Shown here piece after piece: positions 6,788 through 16,209 of a stretch of 36,445 nucleotides of DNA. Source of the DNA: Dyella sp. EPa41. Lineage in GTDB: Bacteria; Pseudomonadota; Gammaproteobacteria; Xanthomonadales; Rhodanobacteraceae. The notes below the pieces were generated by a model. That model saw only the letters and a program-made list of their open reading frames with translations. It did no database searches and was not told where the DNA came from. The stretch spans positions 1 through 36,445 of the forward strand of contig NZ_BCPR01000047.1 in NCBI RefSeq assembly GCF_016586165.1. The letters run 5' to 3'. How positions within the stretch are numbered: position 1 is the stretch's first letter; each line of letters opens with the position of its first letter. Position numbers and translations under genes: made by a program.

Positions 6788-7741
6788 ATGTTCGACTGGA
6801 CCAAGAAGGGGCTGGTCTTCGACACCGCCCACCAGGGCGTGGGTGGCTGGATGGCGCATTCGGCGCTCACGCCGACGCCATGGCGCATCGACGACGACCT
6901 CATCCGGGTCTACGCGGGCTTTCGCGACGAGGACGGCGTGAGCCGCATCGGTTACGTGGACGTGCTGGCCGACGAGCCCTCATCGATCGTGCGCGTCAGT
7001 GGCGAGCCGGTGCTGGATGTGGGGCGGGGCGGATGCTTCGACGACAGCGGCATGATCCTCGGTGATCTCGTGGACACGTCCGACGGCCTGTACATGTTCT
7101 ATGTCGGCTTCCAGCGCGTGGCGCGGGCCAAGTTCCTCGCCTTCACCGGCTTGGCGGTATCGCGCGACGGCGGCGAAAGCTTCGAGCGCATGCAGGAGAC
7201 GCCGATCCTGGATCGCGCGCCCGGGCGAAGCACCATCGGCGCCGTGCATTCGGTGCTGCGCGAGGGCGACCGCTGGCGGTTGTGGTACGCCGTGGGCGAC
7301 GACTGGGAAGTCATCGGCGGACGCCCGTTTCCGCGCTACCACATACGTTGCGTGGAGACGGACGACCTCACGGCGATTCCGCGCGAGGACCATGTCTGCC
7401 TGCAGCCGCACGGCAACGAGTACCGTATCGGCCGCCCGCGGGTCTACCGCTGGGGCGATGGTTACGCCATGTATTTCACGCGCGGCAACCTCACCGGTGA
7501 GTATTTCCCGGGGCTGGCCTACAGCGCCGATGGCATCCATTGGGAGCGCCACGACGAAGCCCTGGGCCTCTCGCTGTCGCCGAGCGGCTGGGACTCGCGC
7601 GTCATCTGTTATCCCTCGCTGATCCGCCAGCGCGACAAGCTGTTGATGTTCTACAACGGCAACGACATGGGGGTGGATGGCTTTGGCCTGGCGGTCGCTG
7701 CATTGCCGCGTCGCAACGGAGGCTTCCATGCTCTCGGTTAG
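6788..7741 (+). CDS. Glycosidase-like five-bladed beta-propeller protein (GH43/GH130-like fold)
   Basis: The 317-aa protein begins at ATG 6788, 5 bp after the acetyltransferase stop. It has no signal peptide. Repeated motifs such as DGLYMFYVGF, DRWRLWYAVGDDW, DGYAMYFTRGN and DKLLMFYNGNDMG have the spacing of the W/Y-rich strands found in five-bladed propeller glycosidases and glycoside phosphorylases of clans related to GH43, GH32 and GH130. A cytoplasmic propeller inside a polysaccharide operon is more likely to act on an intracellular sugar (phosphorolysis or transfer) or to bind it than to degrade polymer outside. Catalytic acids cannot be assigned with confidence. Confidence 0.72.
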   Translation: MFDWTKKGLVFDTAHQGVGGWMAHSALTPTPWRIDDDLIRVYAGFRDEDGVSRIGYVDVLADEPSSIVRVSGEPVLDVGRGGCFDDSGMILGDLVDTSDGLYMFYVGFQRVARAKFLAFTGLAVSRDGGESFERMQETPILDRAPGRSTIGAVHSVLREGDRWRLWYAVGDDWEVIGGRPFPRYHIRCVETDDLTAIPREDHVCLQPHGNEYRIGRPRVYRWGDGYAMYFTRGNLTGEYFPGLAYSADGIHWERHDEALGLSLSPSGWDSRVICYPSLIRQRDKLLMFYNGNDMGVDGFGLAVAALPRRNGGFHALG

Positions 7742-8657
7742 GCCCTACGCGCCGGCGGATGCGGATGCCTGGGACACGGTGATCGCCGAATCGCGGAACG
7801 GCGTGCTGCTGCATCGGCGCGGCTACATGGACTATCACGCGGAACGCTTCACCGACCGTTCGCTGGTGGTCGAGCGCAACGGCGTGCCGGTGGCCGTGCT
7901 GCCCGCGAACGTGCAGGGCAAGACGGTGGTGAGCCATGGTGGTCTCACCTACGGCGGACTGGTCTCGACCCGCGCCCTGCGCGCGGAATCGACGCTGGAG
8001 GTGTTCGGGAAGATCGCCGCGTTCTATCGCTCGCTGGGCATCGAGAAGCTTATCTACAAGGCGATTCCGCATGTGTTCCACAGCTATCCCGCCGAGGAAG
8101 ACCTGTATGCGCTGCATCGATCCGGTGCGCGGCTGAAGCGGCGCGATATCGCGTCGGTGATTGCGCTACAGGAGCCTTTTCGCTTCACCGACGAGCGCAA
8201 GCGTGCCGTGAACAAGGCGCGCGACGCGGGCATGCGCATCCAGCCGAACAGTGATCCGGCCGGCTTCCATGCCCTGCTGACGGACGTGCTGCGCAGGCAT
8301 GACGCGGTACCTACCCATCGCCTGGACGAGCTGTGCCTGTTGCAGTCGCGTTTTCCGGAGCACATCGTGCTTTACGAGGCGCGGCGTGAGGACGAGCTGC
8401 TTGCCGGTGCCGTGGTCTACGACTTCGGGCGCGTGGTGCACACGCAGTACCTGGCCGCCTCGGAAGAGGGGCGGCGCCTGAATGCGCTCAGCCTCCTGCT
8501 TGCGGAACTCATCGGGCGGTATGCGGGCCGGCACTATTTCTCCTTCGGCATCTCCACCGAGCAGGAAGGCCAGGTGCTGAACGGCGGGCTGGTCGCGCAG
8601 AAGGAGTACTTCGGCGCGCGCGGCATCGCGCACGACTTCTATGAATGGGTGCTCTGA
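7728..8657 (+). CDS. FemAB/GNAT-like acyltransferase
   Basis: The 309-aa protein starts at ATG 7728, overlapping the preceding gene by 14 bp. It has the double-GNAT layout of FemAB-like/BioF2-like acyltransferases (PF13480 type): an N-terminal GNAT-like half ([21 protein letters not shown]), the conserved [16 protein letters not shown] segment near residue 165, and a C-terminal half with [20 protein letters not shown] and [12 protein letters not shown]. Such proteins in polysaccharide clusters often transfer an acyl or aminoacyl group to an amino sugar. Together with the NeuD-like enzyme this gives two acyltransferases for one 3-amino sugar, so one may add an unusual N-acyl group (inference). 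Confidence 0.75.
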   Translation: MLSVRPYAPADADAWDTVIAESRNGVLLHRRGYMDYHAERFTDRSLVVERNGVPVAVLPANVQGKTVVSHGGLTYGGLVSTRALRAESTLEVFGKIAAFYRSLGIEKLIYKAIPHVFHSYPAEEDLYALHRSGARLKRRDIASVIALQEPFRFTDERKRAVNKARDAGMRIQPNSDPAGFHALLTDVLRRHDAVPTHRLDELCLLQSRFPEHIVLYEARREDELLAGAVVYDFGRVVHTQYLAASEEGRRLNALSLLLAELIGRYAGRHYFSFGISTEQEGQVLNGGLVAQKEYFGARGIAHDFYEWVL

Positions 8658-9769
8658 TGAGCGTGCCCTTTCTCAGCGCCAGGGACGTGAACGCGCGATA
8701 CGCGGATGAGCTCAAGGCCGCGGCGGCGCGCGTGATCGATTCGGGCTGGTACATCCTCGGCGAAGAGCTTGCCGCCTTCGAGCAGGAGTTCGCGGCCTAT
8801 TGCGGCGTGCGGCACGCCGTGGGCGTGGGCAACGGGCTCGACGCGCTGTCGGTGATCCTGCGGGGCTATCGGCAGCTTGGCATGTTGTGCGAGGGCGACG
8901 AAGTGATCGTACCCGGCAACACCTTCATCGCCAGCTTCCTGGCCATCACCGAAAACCGGCTGGTGCCGGTGCCGGTGGAACCCGACCCGGCGACGTTCAA
9001 TCTCGATCCCGCACGCGTGGAAGACGCGGTGGGGCCGCGCACGCGGGCCATCATGGCGGTGCACCTGTACGGCCAGCTGGCGGACATGGCCACGCTGTCG
9101 GCAGTGGCCCGGCAGCGGGGCCTGCTGCTGATCGAGGACGCGGCACAGGCGCATGGCGCGAGCATTGCCGGGCGCAAGGCGGGCGCCTGGGGCGATGCGG
9201 CGGGTTTCAGTTTCTTTCCCACCAAGAACCTGGGCGCGCTGGGCGACGGCGGTGCCGTGGTCACCGACGATGATGCGCTCGCCCGGTGCATCGCGGCGCT
9301 GCGCAACTACGGGTCGGAGGTGAAGTACCACCACGCGTACCAGGGCATCAATTCGCGACTCGACGAAATGCAGGCCGCGATGCTTCGCGTGAAGCTGAAG
9401 CATCTGGATGAGGACATCGCCCGCCGCCGCGCAGTGGCGCGCGGTTACCTGGCAGCCGTCCGCCATCCGGACATCCTGCTTCCCTCGGTCATCGACGCGG
9501 AGCGGCATGCCTGGCACCTGTTCGTGGTGCGCAGCGACCGGCGCGACGCCTTGCAGCGCCACCTGCATGATCTTGGTGTGCAGAGCCAGATCCATTATCC
9601 GGTGCCGCCGCACCTGCAGCCGGCGTATCCGGTGCTGCACGACGTCCATCTGCCGCTGACCGAACGCCTTCATCGCGAAGTGCTCAGCCTGCCCATGGGG
9701 CCGACCCTGGACGAGCACGCCATGGCGCAGGTGATCGATGCCTGCAATGCCTTCGGAGCCGCGTCGTGA
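8657..9769 (+). CDS. DegT/DnrJ/EryC1/StrS sugar aminotransferase, FdtB/QdtB-like
   Basis: The 370-aa PLP enzyme starts at ATG 8657, sharing one base with the previous stop (TGATG). Features of the family: an [19 protein letters not shown]-terminus, [10 protein letters not shown] phosphate-binding region, EDAAQAHGA, and [14 protein letters not shown] with the Schiff-base Lys190. The [25 protein letters not shown] segment is typical of the group that aminates C3 of dTDP-3-keto-6-deoxyhexoses. With the isomerase at 5698 it makes dTDP-Fuc3N or dTDP-Qui3N. The next gene starts with GTG overlapping its stop. Confidence 0.92.
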   Translation: MSVPFLSARDVNARYADELKAAAARVIDSGWYILGEELAAFEQEFAAYCGVRHAVGVGNGLDALSVILRGYRQLGMLCEGDEVIVPGNTFIASFLAITENRLVPVPVEPDPATFNLDPARVEDAVGPRTRAIMAVHLYGQLADMATLSAVARQRGLLLIEDAAQAHGASIAGRKAGAWGDAAGFSFFPTKNLGALGDGGAVVTDDDALARCIAALRNYGSEVKYHHAYQGINSRLDEMQAAMLRVKLKHLDEDIARRRAVARGYLAAVRHPDILLPSVIDAERHAWHLFVVRSDRRDALQRHLHDLGVQSQIHYPVPPHLQPAYPVLHDVHLPLTERLHREVLSLPMGPTLDEHAMAQVIDACNAFGAAS

Positions 9770-11040
9770 ACATCGTGCGCGCCAGCTTCTACACCGCCGC
9801 TTCCACCGCTGCGCGCCTGCTTGCCGGGCTGGTGGTGATGAAGCTGGTGGCGTGGTTTGCCGGGCCCGAGGGCGTGGGCAGGCTCGGCCAGTTCATGAGC
9901 CTGATGTCGCTGCTCGCCGTGCTCGCCGGTGGCGGCATCAGCGCCGGCGTCGTGAAGTACGTGGCGGAGTATCGCGACGACCACCCGCGCCTGGTACGCC
10001 TGCTCGGCGCCGCCCTGTGGTACGCGCTGGGTGCCTCGCTGCTGATGGGCGTGGCAACGCTGGTCTTCAGCCAGCCGCTGGCCCGGTGGCTGCTCGGCGA
10101 TGGACGCTACGCGGATCTCATGCGCGTGCTTGCCGTGGCGCAGCTGGGGATCGCGCTCGCCAATTACGTGCTGGCGGTGATCAACGGGTTCATGGACGTG
10201 CGTCGTCTCGCGCTGGTGCAGATCGCCGGTTCCGCGCTCAACGTGGCGATGGTGGCATGGCTGGCGCATTGGCTGCAGCTCTACGGCGCGCTGCTGGCGC
10301 TGGTGCTGGGCCAGGTGCTGTGGCTTGCGGTGGGTTTGCCGGCGTGGTGGCGCAGCCCGTACTTCCAGCGCGGCATGCTGCGCCTGCGCTTCGACCGGGA
10401 GATGATCGGGCGCCTCGCCGGCTTCTCGGTGATGACGCTGACCGCGGCCCTGGTGTCACCGCTGGTGAACATCGCGGTGCGCGACCACCTGGCCGCCCTG
10501 TTCGGTTGGGAGCAGGTGGGCTACTGGCAGGCGGTCAGCAAGGTGTCGGACGCCTACCTGCTGTTCATCACCACGGCCATCAACGTCTACTACCTGCCGA
10601 AGCTCGCCTCGATCGACGAGCGCGCCTTGCTCATCGCCGAGATGCGCAACGCGTACCGCTTCCTGTTGCCGCTGGTGGCCGTGCTGGCGCTTGCGATATT
10701 CATCGCGCGCGGCTGGGTGACGTGGCTGTTGTTCAGCGAGGGCTTCTCGCCGGCCAATGCCTTGTATGGGCCGCAGCTCGCGGGCGATGTGATCAAGATC
10801 GCCTCGTTCATCCTTTCCTATCTGATGCTGGCGAAGGCGATGACGCGCCTGTTCGTCGTCTCCGAATGCGTCTTTGCGGCCAGCTATCTCGGGCTGGTCT
10901 ACCTGTTCACCGCGAGCTTCGGCCTGGTGGGGGCCGTGTATGCGTTTGCGGCCAACTACACGCTGTATCTCCTCTTCAATGTGTGGGTCGCGCGTCGCTT
11001 TCTGGGAGGGCTGGGGCAATGGCTGCCGCAATATCCATGA
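9766..11040 (+). CDS. wzx: Polysaccharide flippase Wzx (MATE/MOP superfamily)
   Basis: The 424-aa protein starts at GTG 9766 with a GTGA overlap. It has about 12 hydrophobic segments and the opening [21 protein letters not shown], followed by [11 protein letters not shown], which is characteristic of the O-antigen/enterobacterial common antigen flippase group (WzxE-like). It should move lipid-linked repeat units across the inner membrane. Its place between nucleotide-sugar genes and the glycosyltransferase, polymerase and Wzz genes supports a Wzx/Wzy-dependent pathway. Confidence 0.9.
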   Translation: MNIVRASFYTAASTAARLLAGLVVMKLVAWFAGPEGVGRLGQFMSLMSLLAVLAGGGISAGVVKYVAEYRDDHPRLVRLLGAALWYALGASLLMGVATLVFSQPLARWLLGDGRYADLMRVLAVAQLGIALANYVLAVINGFMDVRRLALVQIAGSALNVAMVAWLAHWLQLYGALLALVLGQVLWLAVGLPAWWRSPYFQRGMLRLRFDREMIGRLAGFSVMTLTAALVSPLVNIAVRDHLAALFGWEQVGYWQAVSKVSDAYLLFITTAINVYYLPKLASIDERALLIAEMRNAYRFLLPLVAVLALAIFIARGWVTWLLFSEGFSPANALYGPQLAGDVIKIASFILSYLMLAKAMTRLFVVSECVFAASYLGLVYLFTASFGLVGAVYAFAANYTLYLLFNVWVARRFLGGLGQWLPQYP

Positions 11041-11966
11041 GTGCCCCGGCGATGCCGCTGGTCTCCATCCTCATCCCGGCGTTCAACCATGAGCGCTATA
11101 TCGAGCGGTGCCTGGACAGCGTGCTGGAAGATCCCTACCCGTCGAAAGAGCTGGTGATCATCGACGACGGCTCCACGGACGACACCGCCGGGCGGATCGA
11201 TGCGTGGATAGCGCGGCACCGGCACGAGCTGGCGGTGGAGTTCGTCCGTCGCGACAACCGCGGCATTGCAGCCACCTTGAACGAGCTGGCGGCGCGCGCG
11301 CGGGGCGAATTCCTGCGGCTGGGTTCCAGCGACGACTACCTGTTGCCCGGCGGCCTGGCGGCCATGGTGGACTACCTGTCCGCCCATGCGCGCAAGTGGG
11401 CGGTGATCGGCGATTCGGTGGTGGTCGACCAGGACGGCCGGAAACTGCACGAGAGCGGCATGCGCGACCTTCATCGCGCCGACAAGCGCCTCTATGCCTC
11501 CGACGAGGGCATACGCCTTGCCGTCATCACCCAATGGGCCGTCGGCGGCCCGGTGGCCCTGGTGCGCAAGCGCGCGCTGGAAACCGTGGCCGGATGGAGC
11601 GAAAGCCTGCGCATCGATGACTGGGATTTCTTCCTGCGGCTCGCTGCGCACGATGCCATCGGCTTCATCGACAAGAACGTGTGCGCCTACCGCATCCACG
11701 GCACCAACCTGAGCCGCACGCGCGACACCCGCGCGCGTATCCTCAACCTGCTGGAGGCGCAGAGCGTGGCGATGCGACGGGAGTGCCTGTTCCAGGAGCC
11801 GTACCGCACCTTGCTGAGGGCGCAGTCGCACTACCTTGGCGCGAAGATCTCGTTCCTGCAGCGGCGGTTCGGTTCGGTGACCGTCCACATGCTGGTCTAT
11901 CTGTCGCTGCTGGCCGCCTCGCGTGTCAAGCGGCGCAGCGCGCTGCACCTCGCGGAGGGCGCATGA
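11037..11966 (+). CDS. Family 2 glycosyltransferase
   Basis: About 309 aa from ATG 11037 (ATGA overlap with wzx; an in-frame ATG at 11019 is less likely). The N-terminal GT-A domain shows VSILIPAFNHERYIERCLDSV, then VIIDDGSTDDTAGRI (nucleotide-binding Asp pair) and GEFLRLGSSDDY (DxD region). The IDDWDFFLRLA segment matches the usual ED-type acceptor-site loop. The C-terminal 60 residues are basic and amphipathic, suitable for membrane association. It is the only GT in the first operon, so further GTs for the repeat unit, including the initiating transferase, are presumably the two GT4 enzymes at 18.4-20.7 kb or lie outside the window. Confidence 0.9.
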   Translation: MSAPAMPLVSILIPAFNHERYIERCLDSVLEDPYPSKELVIIDDGSTDDTAGRIDAWIARHRHELAVEFVRRDNRGIAATLNELAARARGEFLRLGSSDDYLLPGGLAAMVDYLSAHARKWAVIGDSVVVDQDGRKLHESGMRDLHRADKRLYASDEGIRLAVITQWAVGGPVALVRKRALETVAGWSESLRIDDWDFFLRLAAHDAIGFIDKNVCAYRIHGTNLSRTRDTRARILNLLEAQSVAMRRECLFQEPYRTLLRAQSHYLGAKISFLQRRFGSVTVHMLVYLSLLAASRVKRRSALHLAEGA

Positions 11967-13105
11967 AGGCGCTGCTGCGGCTGCCATCGGCCTACCTCTG
12001 CCTGCCCATGCTGCTGACGTGCGGGCTGACCATGTTCGTCTACGACCTGCCATCGGGCTACATGGAGGGGATCGTCCTGCTCATGACGGCGTCCGGGGCC
12101 ATCCTCGCGTTCGACGTCATGGCCGGCCTGCGACTGCCATCGCCAGCGCTGTTCCGCGCGCACAGTTACGTCGGCACCCGCGAATCGTTCGTGGCGCTGG
12201 CGTTTGCCGCGCTGGTCATCGTGTTCTGCGTGCTCGACCTCACGCTGTTTCCGATACCGTTGATCGATGCGCCGTCCTCCTACGCGCGCATGGAAGGCGG
12301 CCGCGATCATGTGCGCCACGTCTCGGACATGTGCTGGGTGCTGCCCCCCATCGGCATGCTGTGCACGCGGAACAAGTGGTTGCGCACGACGCTGATGCTG
12401 GTCGGCTTCGTGTTTCCGGTGCTGGTGATCGACCGCAACCGCATCTTCGCGGCCCTGTTCTCGACCGCGCTGGTCATCGTATTCCGCCGGGAGGCCTCGC
12501 GTCCGCTGCCGTGGAAGACGGTGCTGCTGCTCGCCGTGGTCGGCGCCACCGTGTTCTCGGTGCTTGGCGTACTGCGTTCGGGCACGCTGGAAACGGTGGC
12601 ATTGCCATTCAGCGACGACTACCGGTCGATGCCGGTGGGCGTGCGCTGGCTGCTGCTCTACGCGAGCGCGGGGCCGTACAACTTCGCCTCGTTGCTGGCC
12701 AAGCATTACGTGAACGCCACCTTCCTCATCAACCAGGTCGTGCCCATGGCCGGGTTGGTCGCCACGGCCGGTACCGATATCCCGCTGGATGCGTCGAACA
12801 TCAACGTAGGCTCGGAGTTCCTGCCGTTCCTGCTTGCGTTTGGACCGGTGGGCGCGATCGCCTCGATGATCGCGCTCTATGCATGGCTGCGCTGGAGCGT
12901 GTCGCGCCTGTACCCGCGGGTCTCGCTGTTCGGGCTGCTGATCTTCCTGCGCATGTCCTATGTCTGCCTCATGTCGCCGTTCGCGCCGCAGGCATTCACC
13001 TGGACCAATGTCGGCTTCATCGTCGTCTGCCTGCTGCTGCAGGCGCTCGTGGTGTTGCTTCCGAACCGGCGCGCCGGCGCCCCTGCATCCGCCGTATCGA
13101 CATGA
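11963..13105 (+). CDS. O-antigen/polysaccharide polymerase, Wzy-like membrane protein
   Basis: The 380-aa protein starts at ATG 11963 (ATGA overlap). It is highly hydrophobic with roughly ten membrane segments and a large central loop (about residues 100-140, then 195-260) containing IDAPSSYARMEGGRDHVRH and IDRNRIFAALFS. Wzy proteins are poorly conserved; the call rests on length, topology and position between a GT/flippase and Wzz. It is one of the most divergent proteins of the operon and no specific family motif was recognised. Confidence 0.72.
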   Translation: MKALLRLPSAYLCLPMLLTCGLTMFVYDLPSGYMEGIVLLMTASGAILAFDVMAGLRLPSPALFRAHSYVGTRESFVALAFAALVIVFCVLDLTLFPIPLIDAPSSYARMEGGRDHVRHVSDMCWVLPPIGMLCTRNKWLRTTLMLVGFVFPVLVIDRNRIFAALFSTALVIVFRREASRPLPWKTVLLLAVVGATVFSVLGVLRSGTLETVALPFSDDYRSMPVGVRWLLLYASAGPYNFASLLAKHYVNATFLINQVVPMAGLVATAGTDIPLDASNINVGSEFLPFLLAFGPVGAIASMIALYAWLRWSVSRLYPRVSLFGLLIFLRMSYVCLMSPFAPQAFTWTNVGFIVVCLLLQALVVLLPNRRAGAPASAVST

Positions 13106-13950
13106 ACTTCAAAGAGCCGACGACCATGGAAAGAGACGAGATCTACCTGATCGACATGTGGCGGATACTGGTCCGCGAATGGAAGTGGTGCCTGGCCGTG
13201 CTCTTGCTGGTGCTGGCGGGCACCTATGCCTTCGCGCATCTGGTGCGTCGGCAATGGGAAGCGTCGGCCTGGATCCTGATCGGACAAGTAGGGCAGGTAC
13301 CGCCGGGGCAGGACCCGAAGGTGGAGCCGATCGCCCGCGTGCTGGAGCGGCTGCAGACCGCCGCCTTCCAGGACGACGTCACCGGCAGCCTCGGCCTGGC
13401 GCGCGATTCGCGTACGGCGCAGCTCTATCGCAAGAGCATGAAACTCGAGCCACTGCCTTATGCGGGGCCCATGGTGCGCGTGAACGTGCGCGGCGACTCG
13501 CCGGCGCAGGCACGCCAGCTTGCCGAGGCAACCGTCGAACGCCTGCGCGCCGTGCACCGGGACATGGAATCCACGCCGCTGTCGCTGGCGCACACCCGCC
13601 TGGACGAAGTGCAGGCGGAGCTGAAGACCGCGATCGCCGATCGCGACCGGCTGCTGCAGGCGGCCAGCAAGGACGAGGCGAGCGGCAAGGGCGCATCCCT
13701 TGCCAGCGTGCTGCTGGCCGGCAAGAACGAGGACATCCGCAACCTGCAGACGCAGCAGAGCGACCTGGTCACCCGCCTGAGCGCGAACTTCACCTATGAG
13801 ACCTCGTTGCCGTGGCCGGTGTACGTGCCGGAACGGCAGGCCTTTCCCAACCCCGTGCTGACCTATGGCATCGGCCTGCTGGCGGGCCTGGGACTGGGCG
13901 TTTTTGCCGGTGTCGCGAGGAATGCCGCGCGGCGCCATGCCCAGGGTTGA
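13102..13950 (+). CDS. Polysaccharide chain-length regulator, Wzz family
   Basis: About 282 aa from ATG 13102 (ATGA overlap; ATG 13126 is an alternative). It has the Wzz layout: short cytoplasmic N-terminus (EIYLIDMWRILVREWKW), first membrane span at about 31-48, a long periplasmic part rich in helix (coiled segment RLDEVQAELKTAIADRDRLLQAA), and a second span at about 258-275 preceded by the proline-rich AFPNPV characteristic of the family. It controls the modal length of the Wzy-made polymer. No C-terminal tyrosine-kinase domain is present. It is the last gene of the first polysaccharide operon. Confidence 0.87.
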   Translation: MNFKEPTTMERDEIYLIDMWRILVREWKWCLAVLLLVLAGTYAFAHLVRRQWEASAWILIGQVGQVPPGQDPKVEPIARVLERLQTAAFQDDVTGSLGLARDSRTAQLYRKSMKLEPLPYAGPMVRVNVRGDSPAQARQLAEATVERLRAVHRDMESTPLSLAHTRLDEVQAELKTAIADRDRLLQAASKDEASGKGASLASVLLAGKNEDIRNLQTQQSDLVTRLSANFTYETSLPWPVYVPERQAFPNPVLTYGIGLLAGLGLGVFAGVARNAARRHAQG

Positions 13951-13986
13951 CGAGGGCAATCCCCGGCGACGCCTTGCGCGAATCAT

Positions 13987-14017
13987 TCAACCAAAGCGGC
14001 GCGCGACGGCACTCACC
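13987..14017 (+). promoter_or_regulatory. Putative ECF promoter, copy F (methyltransferase/radical SAM operon)
   Basis: TCAACC (13987-13992), 15-base spacer, then GGCACTCACC (14008-14017). It lies in the 134-bp gap after wzz and points at the next six-gene operon. It differs from the other copies only in the first base of the -35-like part. Confidence 0.72.
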
Positions 14018-14025
14018 GCAGAAGG

Positions 14026-14094
14026 ATGACGCCGTGCGACGCGTTGGGCACGGCATCGGTCGAAAGCAGCGAATCGGAGCGTGGATGGACATGA
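14026..14094 (+). CDS. Possible 22-codon leader ORF upstream of the methyltransferase
   Basis: ATG 14026 lies nine bases after promoter element F and the frame ends at TGA 14092-14094, overlapping the alternative methyltransferase start ATG 14091 as ATGA. A 7-bp perfect hairpin (GCCGTGC 14031-14037 with GCACGGC 14048-14054) lies inside it. Similar short frames follow elements D and E. The peptide itself has no recognisable function and the ORF may be chance. Confidence 0.3.
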   Translation: MTPCDALGTASVESSESERGWT

Positions 14095-14975
14095 GCGGGC
14101 AACATGGACTGGGCAGCGCGCCGGGCGGCGCCGCGGTGCGCATGCAGCGCCGGGGCGCCTGGGCGTCGTCGCTGGATGAAGGCCAGTTGCTCGATACACA
14201 GCACGCCTTCGACAGCGTGGCGGCCGACTACGACGGTCCACGCGGCAACAACGAGCTGATCCAGCGCATGCGGGTTTCCCTGTGGGAAACCGTGCTGGAA
14301 AAGGTTCCGGTGGGATCGAACCTGCTGGATCTGGGCTGTGGCACGGGCATCGATGCCATCGAATTCGCACGTTGTGGTTACCAGGTGACCGCCACCGACT
14401 GGTCCCCTCAGATGGTCGGGCGCACGAGGTCGCGCGCCGCCGTTGCCGGATTGGAATCCCACGTAACGGCCGCGCATCTCGGCATCCATCAGCTCGACCA
14501 ACTCCAGGAGCAGTTCGACGGCATCTACTCGAACTTCGGGCCCCTCAATTGCGTTCCCGACATGCCATCCATCGCGGGTGAATGCGCTCGACTGCTCAGG
14601 CCCGGCGGTCACCTGGTCTTTTCCGTCATCGGTCGCATCTGCCCGTGGGAGGTGGTGCACTACGTGTCACGCGGCCGCTTCCGGCGGGCCGGCGTGCGTG
14701 CAAGCCGTGGCGCCACCGCGGTAGGCATGAACCGCCACACGATCTGGACGTATTACTACCTGCCGCGCGAGTTCTATCGCGCGTTCGCCGGGCACTTCAC
14801 GCTGGAAAGCTACCGGGCGCTGAGCCTGTTCCTGCCGCCGCCCTACCTGGTGGACTACTACCGCCGCCATCGTCGCTGGTGCGATCGCCTGGGCCGGCTG
14901 GACGACCGTTTCGGTGGTCTTCCGTTGTTGCGCGACATGGGCGATCACTTCCTCATCGTGATGCGCCGGCGGTGA
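14085..14975 (+). CDS. Class I SAM-dependent methyltransferase (first of two)
   Basis: About 296 aa from ATG 14085, which has GGAG at 14076-14079; ATG 14091 is a close alternative. SAM-binding motif I is NLLDLGCGTGIDAIEFA at about residue 83, followed by an acidic post-I strand (VTATDWSPQM) and motif IV-like FDGIYSNFGPLNCV. The sequence before the motif (AFDSVAADYDGP) is the usual opening of small-molecule methyltransferases. The C-terminal part is basic and aromatic (YYYLPREFYRAF), perhaps contacting a lipid-linked or hydrophobic acceptor. It is the first gene of an operon with an amidohydrolase, a second methyltransferase, a radical SAM enzyme and two glycosyltransferases. Confidence 0.85.
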   Translation: MDMSGQHGLGSAPGGAAVRMQRRGAWASSLDEGQLLDTQHAFDSVAADYDGPRGNNELIQRMRVSLWETVLEKVPVGSNLLDLGCGTGIDAIEFARCGYQVTATDWSPQMVGRTRSRAAVAGLESHVTAAHLGIHQLDQLQEQFDGIYSNFGPLNCVPDMPSIAGECARLLRPGGHLVFSVIGRICPWEVVHYVSRGRFRRAGVRASRGATAVGMNRHTIWTYYYLPREFYRAFAGHFTLESYRALSLFLPPPYLVDYYRRHRRWCDRLGRLDDRFGGLPLLRDMGDHFLIVMRRR

Positions 14976-14979
14976 TGCG

Positions 14980-16209
14980 ATGGACACCGTGCCACCATCG
15001 CCGAGCGCCTGCCTCCAGCATGCCGGCATCGTGCTGCCGGACGGCGTGTCGCGCGCGCCGTTGTCCGTCCGCGACGGCCGGGTGGCCTCGGCGCCGGCGT
15101 CCCGCGCCCATCGGATCGACCTGCGCGATCACCTGATCTTCCCGGGCCTGCTCAACGCGCACGACCACCTCCAGGTGAATGCGGTGCCTCCGCTGCCGCA
15201 TGACGCGCCGTTCGCCAACAGCTATGCCTGGATCGAAGCGTTCCAACCCCATTTCCACGACGCGCCTGTCGCCTCGGCGTTGCGGCATCCCAAGGCGTTG
15301 CGGCTGCGCCACGGCGCGCTGAAGAATCTCCTGGCCGGCACCACCTTCGTGGTGCATCACGATCCGTGGCATCCGGCGCTGGATGCGGAGGATTTCCCCG
15401 TCGCCGTGCTGCGCGATGCGGGCTGGAGCTACGCGCTGGGCTGGCCGGCATACGGGCCCCCCGTGCCACAGAGCTTTGCCGAAACGCCGCCGGGTCAGGC
15501 ATGGATGATCCATCTGGCGGAAGGCACCGACGAAGCGGCGCGATCGGAACTGGCGACACTCGATGCGATGGGATGCCTCGCATCGAACTGCGTGCTGGTC
15601 CACGGCGTCGGCCTGCGCGATGCGGACATCCAACGCATCATCGACGTCGGCGCGGCGGTGGTGTGGTGTCCGTCGAGCAACCTGGCCTTGCTCGGTGCCA
15701 CGCTCGATCCGCAACCGTTGCAGGAGGCCGGCTGCCTGATGCTGGGCACCGATTCGCGCCTGAGCGGCGCACGCGACCTGCTGGAAGAAATGCGGGTCGC
15801 GCTTGCGCATTCGACGCTGACGACGCGCCAGCTGCTGGCGCTGGTCACCACCGACGCGGCGCGCATCCTGCGGCTGGAGAAGCGGGGCAGCCTGTTGCCC
15901 GGCGCCTCGGCCGACATGGTGATCGTGCGCGATGGCGGCGGCGATGAAGCCCGCTGCCTGCTTGCCATCGAACGCAGCGAGATTCGCGCCGTGGTGCGCG
16001 ATGGCCTGCCGCGCATCGCCGATCCCGATTTCGCCGAATGGTTCGAGGCGGCCGGCGTGGAGGCGGTGCCGGTGATGCTCGATGGACGTCCCAAACTGCT
16101 GGCGCGGAACCTGGCCGACCCCGCGTTGCTGGCGATGGAGCAAGGGCTGGAGCCGGCTTCTTCCGACGCCAGGCCTGCGTACGACCTGCGCATGGAGGCG
16201 CAGCGATGA
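14980..16209 (+). CDS. Metal-dependent amidohydrolase (TRZ/ATZ, chlorohydrolase/deaminase-like)
   Basis: The 409-aa protein starts 4 bp after the methyltransferase stop. It has the amidohydrolase metal site: His61-x-His63 (LLNAHDHLQ), His178 (HLAEG, with Glu181), His208 (LVHGVGL) and Asp258 (GTDSRLSG). CPSSNLALLG and the D-x-R-L-S-G segment place it with the deaminase/chlorohydrolase (ATZ/TRZ, SsnA-like) branch, which removes amino or other groups from heterocycles or cleaves C-N bonds. The beta-sandwich return strand (GSLLPGASADMVIVRDGG) is present. Such an enzyme is unusual in a polysaccharide locus, and the substrate is unknown. Confidence 0.85.
   Translation: MDTVPPSPSACLQHAGIVLPDGVSRAPLSVRDGRVASAPASRAHRIDLRDHLIFPGLLNAHDHLQVNAVPPLPHDAPFANSYAWIEAFQPHFHDAPVASALRHPKALRLRHGALKNLLAGTTFVVHHDPWHPALDAEDFPVAVLRDAGWSYALGWPAYGPPVPQSFAETPPGQAWMIHLAEGTDEAARSELATLDAMGCLASNCVLVHGVGLRDADIQRIIDVGAAVVWCPSSNLALLGATLDPQPLQEAGCLMLGTDSRLSGARDLLEEMRVALAHSTLTTRQLLALVTTDAARILRLEKRGSLLPGASADMVIVRDGGGDEARCLLAIERSEIRAVVRDGLPRIADPDFAEWFEAAGVEAVPVMLDGRPKLLARNLADPALLAMEQGLEPASSDARPAYDLRMEAQR

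Noticed and set aside
11037-11046. TGAGTGCC (reverse of GGCACTCA) at the start of the GT2 gene
   Set aside because: There is no GGTTGC at the required distance and the site lies inside coding sequence, so it is not a seventh promoter.
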